DNA of 6,335 bases from Gallionella sp. (GTDB taxonomy: Bacteria > Pseudomonadota > Gammaproteobacteria > Burkholderiales > Gallionellaceae): positions 1 through 6,335 of the forward strand of contig JAUYGW010000201.1 of assembly GCA_030690245.1 (NCBI GenBank), read 5' to 3'. The stretch's first letter is position 1; each line of letters opens with the position of its first letter. Both the position numbers and the translations under genes were made by a program. Of this stretch, positions 1 to 5,135 are shown piece after piece. The notes beneath the pieces were generated by a model that did no database searches, was not told where the DNA came from, and saw only the letters and a list, made by a program, of their open reading frames with translations.

Positions 1-63
1 TGCGCGCCTGGTCTGTTTGGTGTAGCGGTCAAAGCCGCCCGTAGAAAGTGTCGTTTGTTTCAT
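1..63 (-). CDS. IS5-family transposase, N-terminal fragment
   Basis: Only the first 21 codons are present, running off the left edge. The peptide starts MKQTTLSTGGFDRYTKQ and continues TRRA, closely resembling the start of IS5-family DDE transposases (family pattern MKQTTLxxxGFxxYxKxTRR, from memory). That N-terminal region precedes the DUF772-type and catalytic DDE domains, none of which is visible here. The start is the ATG at 61-63, and no strong ribosome binding site precedes it. Whether the full element is intact cannot be judged. Confidence 0.7.
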   Translation of the reverse strand, partial: MKQTTLSTGGFDRYTKQTRRA

Positions 64-138
64 CGTTTTAATCCGTTTGTTCAACCCGAGCTTCTGACAG
101 CATGAGCGTGAAAAGTTCGAGACTTAATCAGAGGTTCC
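1..138 (-). mobile_element. IS5-family insertion sequence, one end (partial)
   Basis: This is the transposase-start end of an insertion sequence; the rest lies beyond the left edge. Read on the minus strand it begins GGAACCTCTGATTAAG at 138, has about 75 bases of leader, then the transposase start at 63. The base pairs just outside, TTAA at 139-142, fit the YTAR 4-bp target duplication known for the IS5 subgroup. The family call rests on the transposase N-terminus plus this GGAA-type end. The exact boundary is inferred, because the other terminal repeat and the second TTAA copy are not in the window. Confidence 0.65.
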
Positions 139-149
139 TTAACTCGATT

Positions 150-179
150 ATCCGTGAACATCCGTGTTTATCCGTGGCT
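150..179. repeat. Three-unit 10-bp tandem repeat (ATCCGTGNNN)
   Basis: ATCCGTG occurs at 150, 160 and 170, separated by AAC and TTT and followed by GCT, so the period is exactly 10 bp. This is close to one helical turn. The block lies 12 bp from the IS end, in the untranslated DNA downstream of the thioredoxin-like gene. Similar short ATCYGYG-type arrays are scattered between genes in many environmental bacteria (general recollection). No function is known to me. The remaining DNA from 139 to 281 shows no credible gene. Confidence 0.7.
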
Positions 180-281
180 GATTGCGGTCCATGTTTTTAT
201 TGTTGCGCGCGTATCCAATTCTTTCCTCCGCCAAACAGTTTTTATTGCTGGCCGCCGCGAACACCGCCTTGAGCTTCGCGC

Positions 282-839
282 TCACACTTCGTCTTTCCAT
301 TTGATGGAGCAGCCCATGCTGGCGATCTGCTCGCGCGGCCCCTGCCCGGTCTGGGCGATTTGCAGCATCGCATCGAACAGATCGCGCGGCGCACCGGCGG
401 CCGCTTCCTTGCGCGACGCATCCAGCCGCCCGCGGTATTGCAGCTCCAGATCGGCGTTGAAGCCGAAGAAATCCGGCGTGCATACCGCGCCGTAATCCTT
501 GGCGACCTGCTGGGTCTCGTCCCACACATAGGGGAAAGGGTAGTCGTATTGTTGCGCCACCAGCCGCATGTTATCGAACGAGTCTTCCGCGTATTCGGCG
601 GGGTCGTTGGACATGATGGCGATGCTGTTGATGCCGTACTGTTGCAGCTCGCGCGTGTCGCGCACGATACGGTCGCGGATGGATTTCACATAGGGACAAT
701 GGTTGCAGATGAACATCACCAGCAGGCCGTTCGTGCCGCGCACCCTGATGAGGTTGTAGCGCTGGCCATCCACGCCTTGAAGGTCGAAATCGCGGGCTTT
801 CCAGCCAAAATCGCATAGCGGAGGTTGCAGACTGACCAT
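282..839 (-). CDS. Thioredoxin-fold / peroxiredoxin-like family protein
   Basis: This 185-residue protein appears complete and belongs to the thioredoxin superfamily, in the branch often annotated as thioredoxin family or PRX_like1 protein. The N-terminal part resembles AhpC/TSA proteins (DFDLQGVDGQ near residues 18-26). The active-site region after strand VMFI is CNHCPYVK, giving C45-x-x-C48. A cis-proline motif follows at VCTPDFFGF (C120, P122), and a third conserved-looking cysteine lies in SMGCSIKW (C177) near the C-terminus, a typical ending for this family. There is no signal peptide or membrane helix, so it is probably a cytoplasmic thiol oxidoreductase or peroxidase; the substrate is unknown. 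The start is the ATG at 837-839, preceded by AGGGA at a workable distance. It is transcribed divergently from rsmE and has no co-directional neighbour in the window except the IS transposase. Confidence 0.88.
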   Translation of the reverse strand: MVSLQPPLCDFGWKARDFDLQGVDGQRYNLIRVRGTNGLLVMFICNHCPYVKSIRDRIVRDTRELQQYGINSIAIMSNDPAEYAEDSFDNMRLVAQQYDYPFPYVWDETQQVAKDYGAVCTPDFFGFNADLELQYRGRLDASRKEAAAGAPRDLFDAMLQIAQTGQGPREQIASMGCSIKWKDEV

Positions 840-911
840 TTTATATCCCTGACAACATCTCTTGGGGGCGTTATATTATCACGCCGAACTTTTTGACTTC
901 TTGCCTTCATC
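840..911. promoter_or_regulatory. Divergent promoter region, thioredoxin-like gene / rsmE
   Basis: These 72 bp separate two divergent start codons, so promoters for both genes should lie here unless rsmE or its partner uses a promoter inside the other gene. The most promoter-like part is the AT-rich TTATATTATC at 871-880, whose reverse strand gives GATAAT, a fair -10 hexamer toward the thioredoxin-like gene. It is flanked by a short dyad, GGCGT (867-871) and ACGCC (881-885). I see no convincing -35 on either strand, so exact promoters are not assigned. rsmE has no clear Shine-Dalgarno sequence in this gap. Confidence 0.35.
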
Positions 912-1649
912 ATGCCGCGCTTTTACTGTCCCCCACCGCTGCCGCTCGGCGGCTCGTTCGATTTGCCGCCGGATGCGGCGCATCATGCCGCGCGCGTATT
1001 GCGCCTGCGCGAGGGAAACCGCGTGGAAATCTTCGATGGGCTGGGCAATGAATGCCACGGGGTCATCGCCGAACTCGGCGGCAAGCGCGTGGTTGTCGGC
1101 GAGATCACCGCCGTCAACGCCGACCGCGAATCGCCGTTGCCGGTCATGCTGGCGCAAGCCCTGTCGAGTAGCGAGAAAATGGACTGGGTGATCCAGAAAG
1201 CCACCGAGCTGGGCGTCACGGAAATCCAGCCGCTCGACACCGAACGCAGCGTGGCGAGGCTGTCCGCCGAGCGCGCCGCAAAGCGCCTCGAACACTGGCG
1301 GCAGGTCGCCATTTCCGCCTGCGAGCAATGCGGGCGCAACGTGCTGCCGGAGATCCATGCGCCGCTGGACATCATGGCGTGGCTGCAACAGGGGCTGGCG
1401 CAGCAACCGCCAGCCGCGAAATTTATTTTGCTGCCGCAGGGCGCGGCCTCGCTGCATAGCCAGCCGAAGCCGCAGGGCAAGGTCGTGTTGCTGATCGGCG
1501 CGGAGGGCGGTTTTACCCAGGCGGAGAGCGACAGCGCATTGCGTTGCGGTTTCATGCCGATCCGCCTGGGCGCGCGCGTGCTGCGCACCGAAACGGCGGC
1601 GGTCGCCGGGCTGGCCGCGTTGCAAACGCTGTGGGGGGATTTTTCGTAG
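912..1649 (+). CDS. rsmE: 16S rRNA (uracil(1498)-N(3))-methyltransferase RsmE
   Basis: RsmE is a SAM-dependent SPOUT-class enzyme that methylates N3 of U1498 in helix 44 of 16S rRNA on the 30S subunit. The protein is 245 residues, the normal length (about 243 in E. coli). The N-terminal PUA-like part starts MPRFYCP and includes HHAARVLRLREG (24-35). The catalytic knot domain shows KATELGVTEIQPL (96-108), ERSVARL (111-117), KRLEHWR and ACEQCGR (136-142), then the SAM-binding knot motifs IGAEGGFTQAE (195-205) and LGARVLRTETAA (219-230). The ATG at 912 matches the usual family start, although no clear ribosome binding site precedes it. The end, ALQTLWGDFS, is a normal family ending. Its TAG stop lies inside the GTAG foot of a palindromic repeat (1646-1669). 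It may share a transcript with argA, but 249 bp and several hairpins separate them. Confidence 0.96.
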   Translation: MPRFYCPPPLPLGGSFDLPPDAAHHAARVLRLREGNRVEIFDGLGNECHGVIAELGGKRVVVGEITAVNADRESPLPVMLAQALSSSEKMDWVIQKATELGVTEIQPLDTERSVARLSAERAAKRLEHWRQVAISACEQCGRNVLPEIHAPLDIMAWLQQGLAQQPPAAKFILLPQGAASLHSQPKPQGKVVLLIGAEGGFTQAESDSALRCGFMPIRLGARVLRTETAAVAGLAALQTLWGDFS

Positions 1650-1669
1650 GGGCGTATGGCAATACGCCC
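1646..1669 (+). repeat. REP-like palindrome, left arm of perfect 24-bp inverted repeat
   Basis: The unit starts GTAG and then has GGGCGTAT (1650-1657), loop GGCA, and ATACGCCC (1662-1669), a perfect 8-bp hairpin on its own. The whole 24 bases recur in exact reverse complement at 1701-1724. A GTAG/GTGG tetranucleotide followed by a short palindrome is the classic layout of REP sequences moved by RAYT transposases; assigning this unit to that class is inference. The TAG of the foot is also the rsmE stop codon. Confidence 0.8.
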
Positions 1670-1685
1670 TCTAACAAACGGTGAC

Positions 1686-1781
1686 ATGGCGTACCAGAAA
1701 GGGCGTATTGCCATACGCCCCTACATCACCTCCGACGAGCTGCCCGACGAAAACTGGGCCATCGCCGGACATAACCAATGA
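1686..1781 (+). CDS. Short open frame across the repeat; possible small gene or gene remnant
   Basis: This is a 31-codon open frame starting at ATG 1686 and ending at TGA 1779-1781. I recognise no family. Its first half (MAYQKGRIAIRPY) is largely specified by the right repeat arm. Its second half reads YITSDELPDENWAIAGHNQ, with GC-rich third positions (GAC GAG CTG CCC, AAC TGG GCC ATC GCC) like the neighbouring genes, which is why it is listed. The frame is the same as rsmE and stays open from just after the rsmE TAG, with another ATG at 1656. No good ribosome binding site precedes either ATG. It could be the 3' remnant of a lost gene, a tiny real gene, or chance. Confidence 0.25.
   Translation: MAYQKGRIAIRPYITSDELPDENWAIAGHNQ
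1701..1724 (-). repeat. REP-like palindrome, right arm of perfect 24-bp inverted repeat
   Basis: This is the exact reverse complement of 1646-1669, with its GTAG foot at 1721-1724 on the minus strand. The two arms are separated by 31 bases (1670-1700), giving a head-to-head pair like the BIME arrangement of REP elements. In RNA the pair can form either two small 8-bp hairpins or one 24-bp stem with a 31-base loop. There is no following T run on the plus strand, so it is not a standard intrinsic terminator. Confidence 0.8.
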
Positions 1782-1785
1782 CTTT

Positions 1786-1804
1786 CCCAGCGTTTTTTGC
1801 TGGG
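1786..1804. other. 6-bp stem-loop with T-rich loop
   Basis: CCCAGC (1786-1791) and GCTGGG (1799-1804) form a 6-bp stem around the loop GTTTTTT. The T run is inside the loop rather than after the stem, so it does not look like a plus-strand intrinsic terminator. It sits just after the short open frame and upstream of argA. Its role is unknown, and chance is possible. Confidence 0.4.
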
Positions 1805-1844
1805 TTAGTCAGATGGCTAGTAGCTCCACCAGTTGCTAGATGAG

Positions 1845-1872
1845 GCATAGCGCGGCATGATGCGCGCTGTGC
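1845..1872 (+). promoter_or_regulatory. argA leader stem-loop
   Basis: GCATAGCGCG (1845-1854) pairs with CGCGCTGTGC (1863-1872) over 10 bp, with a single T-G wobble and an 8-base loop GCATGATG. It ends 14 bases before the argA ribosome binding site. It could be an RNA hairpin acting on argA expression or a DNA operator dyad. It does not match the AT-rich ArgR box. A weak promoter match, TTGCTA at 1833 and CATGAT at 1856 with a 17-base spacer, overlaps the dyad; if that promoter is used, the hairpin would be DNA only and absent from most of the transcript. Confidence 0.5.
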
Positions 1873-1886
1873 AAAAGCCATACATC

Positions 1887-1892
1887 AGGAGG
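1887..1892 (+). promoter_or_regulatory. argA ribosome binding site
   Basis: AGGAGG lies 6 bases before the ATG at 1899. It is a near-perfect anti-16S match and fixes the argA start. It is the strongest ribosome binding site in the window; rsmE, the response regulator and the diguanylate cyclase have none as good. Confidence 0.9.
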
Positions 1893-1898
1893 CGCTAA

Positions 1899-3221
1899 AT
1901 GCCCATTATCACTACTTCCGCCGATTTTGTTGCCTGGTTCCGCTCCGTCGCGCCCTACATCAACGCCTTCCGCGGCAAGACTTTCGTCATCGCATTCGGC
2001 GGCGAGGTGGTCGCCGACGGCAAGTTCGTCGAACTGACGCACGACTTCAACCTGCTGGCCGCGCTCGGCATCCGGCTGGTGCTGGTGCATGGTGCGCGCC
2101 CGCAGATCGAACAGCACCTGGCGCGCAACAACCTCGGCGACACTTACCATCAGGGCGTCCGCATGACCGATGCGGATAGCATGCAATGCGTGAAGGAAGC
2201 GGTCGGACGGGTGCGCGTGGAGATCGAGGCGCTGCTGTCGATGGGGCTGGCGAATTCGCCGATGGCCAACGCCGACATCCGCGTCGCGGGCGGCAATTTC
2301 ATCACCGCGCAGCCCATCGGCATCATCAACGGCGTGGACCTGATGCACACCGGCAGCGTGCGCAAGGTGGATATTGCGGCGCTGAACGACCGCATGGAGT
2401 TCGGCGAGGTGGTGCTGCTCTCGCCGCTCGGCTATTCGCCCACCGGCGAGGTGTTCAACGTCACGCTGGAAGACATCGCCACCGCCACCGCTATCGCGCT
2501 GGACGCCGACAAGCTGGTATTCCTGATGGACACCGACGGCGTGCAGGACAAGAAGGGCAAGCTGCTCAAGGAGCTCACGATTGCCGGGGCGCAGGCGGTG
2601 TTGTCCGGCAAACGCAAGCTGCCGGACGACGTGAGCCTGTATCTGCCCTGCGCGATACGCGCCTGCGAAGCCGGCGTGGCGCGCACCCACCTGATCAGCC
2701 GCCACACCGACGGCGCGGTGTTGCAGGAACTGTTCAGCGACGAAGGTATCGGCACGATGGTGGTGGAAAGCACGCTCAATACCCTGCGCGCCGCCACCAT
2801 CGAAGATGTCGGCGGCATCCTGCATTTGCTGCGCCCGCTGGAAGCCGAAGGCATCCTGGTGCGGCGCAACCGCGAATTGCTGGAACGCGAAATCGCGCGC
2901 TTCGTGGTGCTGGAACACGACCACCGCATCGTCGGCTGCGCCGCACTCTACCCGTTCCCCGACGAGGCCGCCGCCGAACTGGCCTGCCTCGCGGTGGACG
3001 CGCAATGCCGCGACCGCGGCTACGGCCAGGTCATCCTCGACCACATGACCGGCCTCGCGAAGACGCAGGGGCTGAAAAAACTGTTTGTGCTCACCACGCG
3101 CACCGCGCTCTGGTTCATCGAGCGCGGCTTCAGCGAGGCCGATGTCTCGGCGCTGCCCTCGCAGAAGAAGTCGCTGTATAACTGGCAGCGGAAGTCCAAG
3201 GTGTTTGTCAGGAAGATTTGA
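1899..3221 (+). CDS. argA: Amino-acid N-acetyltransferase (N-acetylglutamate synthase) ArgA
   Basis: ArgA transfers acetyl from acetyl-CoA to L-glutamate, the first committed step of arginine biosynthesis, in the cytoplasm. At 440 residues it matches the classical enzyme (443 in E. coli). The N-terminal amino-acid-kinase-like domain (about 20-285) shows the nucleotide-fold strands FVIAFGGEVV (29-38) and LVLVHGARPQI (60-70), plus KLVFLMDTDGVQD (205-217). In this family that domain is regulatory and binds arginine. The C-terminal GNAT domain (about 295-435) carries AELACLAVDAQCRDRGYG (359-376), with the acetyl-CoA pyrophosphate loop R-x-x-G-x-G at 371-376, followed by LFVLTTRTALWFIERGF (395-411). 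The AGGAGG site and the ATG at 1899 fix the start. A palindrome pair flanks it on each side. It ends convergently with the diguanylate cyclase gene 126 bp away. Feedback inhibition by arginine is expected from the family, not shown by the sequence. Confidence 0.97.
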   Translation: MPIITTSADFVAWFRSVAPYINAFRGKTFVIAFGGEVVADGKFVELTHDFNLLAALGIRLVLVHGARPQIEQHLARNNLGDTYHQGVRMTDADSMQCVKEAVGRVRVEIEALLSMGLANSPMANADIRVAGGNFITAQPIGIINGVDLMHTGSVRKVDIAALNDRMEFGEVVLLSPLGYSPTGEVFNVTLEDIATATAIALDADKLVFLMDTDGVQDKKGKLLKELTIAGAQAVLSGKRKLPDDVSLYLPCAIRACEAGVARTHLISRHTDGAVLQELFSDEGIGTMVVESTLNTLRAATIEDVGGILHLLRPLEAEGILVRRNRELLEREIARFVVLEHDHRIVGCAALYPFPDEAAAELACLAVDAQCRDRGYGQVILDHMTGLAKTQGLKKLFVLTTRTALWFIERGFSEADVSALPSQKKSLYNWQRKSKVFVRKI

Positions 3222-3233
3222 GGGGGTGCCGTT

Positions 3234-3264
3234 GTAGGTTGGGTGGAGCGTAGCGATACCCAAC
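3234..3264 (+). repeat. REP-like palindrome with GTAG foot, downstream of argA
   Basis: The unit begins GTAG (3234-3237), then GTTGGGT (3238-3244) and ACCCAAC (3258-3264) form a perfect 7-bp stem around a 13-base loop. Sequences of the type GTAGGTTGGG...CCCAAC recur between genes in many bacteria (recollection), consistent with a REP-class element. It starts 13 bp after the argA stop. It could help protect the argA mRNA 3' end; this is inferred from known REP behaviour. Confidence 0.75.
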
Positions 3265-3281
3265 ATTTAATCGTCGTCCGC

Positions 3282-3308
3282 GATGGGTATCGCGTTGCTC
3301 AACCCGAC
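3282..3308 (-). repeat. Second REP-like palindrome, inverted partner
   Basis: On the minus strand this unit reads GTCG, then GGTTGAGCAACGCG and ATACCCATC. It matches the first unit (3241-3264) at 19 of 24 positions in inverted orientation. Together the two could form a long imperfect stem with a 17-base loop between the convergent argA and diguanylate cyclase genes. The degenerate GTCG foot and five mismatches suggest this copy is older or unconstrained compared with the exact pair after rsmE. No T run supports a classical terminator. Confidence 0.7.
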
Positions 3309-3347
3309 GGCTCTGCGTAATCTGCGGATCGGACTGCGGTTTCGGGT

Positions 3348-5129
3348 TTACTCCGCCACGATCACACGATTCTTGCCGGTATGTTTGGCCTGATACATCG
3401 CCTTGTCGGCGCGTCCGATAACGTCTTCCTGGAGCTCCTGCGGCGCGCGCAGCGCCACCCCAGCGCTGAAGGTGATCAGGACGCGGTCGTTTTCATGCAG
3501 GAAGAATTTTTTGGTCAGCTCACGCTGCAGGCGTTCGACGGTTGCGGTGGCTTCCTCAAGGCCTATGCCGGGCAGAATGATGATGAATTCCTCGCCGCCA
3601 TAGCGCGCTACCGCATCGCTGGGGCGCAGCGCTTCCTTGATCACCTGGCTCAGATGAACGAGCGCCTGGTCGCCGGCCTGATGCCCCATGGTGTCATTGA
3701 GCCGTTTGAAATTGTCGATATCGAGCAGCGCGACGCAAACGGGCGTATGGCTGCGGTCGGCGCGCGTGGCTTCGCGTTCGAATGCCTCATCCAGGCCGTG
3801 GCGGTTGAGCGCGCCGGTGAGTTGGTCCTGGTGCACCAGTTCGCTGACTTGCGCGAGCTCTAGCTCCAGTTTCCTGATTTTGGCTTCGGCTTCCTGAACC
3901 TGTTTGCGGGTGCCGACCAGCTCTTCATGCGAGCGCAGCGCACTGGCCTGGATCACGCGCGTGTCCTGCATGATGTCTTCCAGCAGGTGGCTTAACTCGG
4001 TGAGGTTGTTGGATTTGCCGATTTTTTGGCTGTAGCGCTCGATTTTTTGATGGTAGTCGCCGGTGCTTTCGGTGATTTCGCCAAGCCGGTCAATGAAGGT
4101 GGCCATCAGGCTCTTGAGCGTGGTTTTGGCCTCGGAGAGGCTTTGCTTGAGCATGCCTTGCTTGATGATGGCATCGCGCAGGCCGCGTTCGGCATCGGCG
4201 ATGGCGTGCCGGTCGATCGGCTTGGCGATGATTTCCTGCAGGATGGCGACTTGCCCGTGCAGCCAATCTTCGTCTTCGACCATTTCGCCGACGTTTTCCA
4301 CCAACAGGCGCAGCAGGCGCACCAGGCCTTCATGGACTTTGGCGTTGTCTCCGGCACGCAATTCGGCTTTTATCAGGAATTGGCGCAGTTGCTTGGCAAA
4401 CGCGGTAAGTTGTTCAGGTGTCTTGATGTCGCGCACCTGCTGGACGAGGGCTTGCACCTCCTGCGTCAATTCCGGCAGTGCGCCGAGCAGGCCTTGCAGC
4501 GTTTGCGCCAGCAATTCGGCGAGTCTGGCAGGCATTCCGGCTTCTTCGCCGGGCATAGGGTGGGCGGTTGCGGCGCTGGCCGGCACCGCCGCCATAGCGC
4601 CGCTTGCGGCGGGCGTAGCGGGTGATATGGAATCGATCTCGGTGCCGGCCGCAACCGGGGACACCGCCCACGAGCGTATCAGCCCATTCAGCTTGTCATG
4701 CAAGGCTTCCGGGTTTGCCGTAAAGCGCTTCAACACGGTTTCCAGGCCTTCCTTTTTGCGGGTGATAGTCAAGCCTTTGTGGGGAGTCTCCAATTGGCGC
4801 AGCAGATCCCGTATCAGGTCAGACCACGATAGCGTGGATTCCCCGCCCTGTTTGGGCAGAATTTTTTCGATTTCCTTGAGACATTGATCCCAGTCCTCCG
4901 CCCCGATCACTTTCTTCAATGCGATGCTGGCAGGCGCAGACTGGGGTGTTTGCGCAAGATGTTCGGCAATACCGCGCAGGACTTTTGCCGCGCTGCGATC
5001 CCCGTCGGCGGGGATGCCGCTGATTTCGGCGTAAATCCTGCTGTAGTTGTCCGGCGTTGGCGGCATCTTGCGCGCCGCAAGCGTTTTCAGCGTTTCGCGG
5101 GCAAGTTCGGATGGGTTGGATTTATTCAT
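3348..5129 (-). CDS. Soluble diguanylate cyclase (GGDEF protein)
   Basis: This 593-residue protein is predicted to make cyclic-di-GMP from two GTP. The C-terminal GGDEF domain (about 433-592) opens with DQLTGALNRHGL and has the metal-binding LLDIDNFKRLND (468-479), the active-site RYGGEEF (509-515), and the ending AMYQAKHTGKNRV. The GGEEF form is catalytically competent in known enzymes. RPSD at 502-505, five residues before GGEEF, is an intact inhibitory I-site, so product feedback is likely. There is no EAL domain. The N-terminal about 155 residues include LAARKMPPTPDNYSRIYAEISG, seen in other proteobacterial GGDEF proteins but of unknown function to me. An Ala/Pro-rich linker spans about 157-195, then a long helical region, ending in a probable coiled coil (about 395-432). 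No membrane helix or signal peptide is evident. It lies 6 bp after the response regulator gene without a strong ribosome binding site, suggesting translational coupling in one operon. Confidence 0.93.
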   Translation of the reverse strand: MNKSNPSELARETLKTLAARKMPPTPDNYSRIYAEISGIPADGDRSAAKVLRGIAEHLAQTPQSAPASIALKKVIGAEDWDQCLKEIEKILPKQGGESTLSWSDLIRDLLRQLETPHKGLTITRKKEGLETVLKRFTANPEALHDKLNGLIRSWAVSPVAAGTEIDSISPATPAASGAMAAVPASAATAHPMPGEEAGMPARLAELLAQTLQGLLGALPELTQEVQALVQQVRDIKTPEQLTAFAKQLRQFLIKAELRAGDNAKVHEGLVRLLRLLVENVGEMVEDEDWLHGQVAILQEIIAKPIDRHAIADAERGLRDAIIKQGMLKQSLSEAKTTLKSLMATFIDRLGEITESTGDYHQKIERYSQKIGKSNNLTELSHLLEDIMQDTRVIQASALRSHEELVGTRKQVQEAEAKIRKLELELAQVSELVHQDQLTGALNRHGLDEAFEREATRADRSHTPVCVALLDIDNFKRLNDTMGHQAGDQALVHLSQVIKEALRPSDAVARYGGEEFIIILPGIGLEEATATVERLQRELTKKFFLHENDRVLITFSAGVALRAPQELQEDVIGRADKAMYQAKHTGKNRVIVAE

Positions 5130-5135
5130 GGCTGA

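Noticed and set aside
150..179. CRISPR array
   Set aside because: Units are 7-10 bp with 3-bp variable parts, far too short for repeats and spacers, and no cas gene is present.
154..495. Plus-strand 113-codon frame over the tandem repeat and the end of the thioredoxin-like gene
   Set aside because: It has no recognisable domain, and more than half of it is antisense to the thioredoxin-like coding region. Its start lies in the 10-bp repeat.
879..1714. Long minus-strand open frames opposite rsmE
   Set aside because: Composition is typical of antisense shadows (Arg/His/Gln or Ser/Ala/Pro-rich), with no domain seen. rsmE is unambiguous on the other strand.
1786..1804. Possible intrinsic terminator between rsmE and argA
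   Set aside because: The T run is in the loop and the stem is only 6 bp. No T run follows on the plus strand, and on the minus strand the stem is not followed by one either.
1845..1872. ArgR operator upstream of argA
   Set aside because: The dyad is GC-rich and does not resemble the AT-rich TGAAT/ATTCA arginine box.
1836..3266. A 476-codon open frame on the minus strand opposite argA
   Set aside because: It mirrors argA almost exactly. The peptide is His/Gln/Ala/Arg-rich with no recognisable domain, as expected from the antisense of GC-rich codons, while the plus strand encodes a full ArgA with a perfect ribosome binding site.
4026..4887. Plus-strand open frames inside the diguanylate cyclase gene
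   Set aside because: They are shadows of the minus-strand GGDEF gene, which has clear domain motifs.
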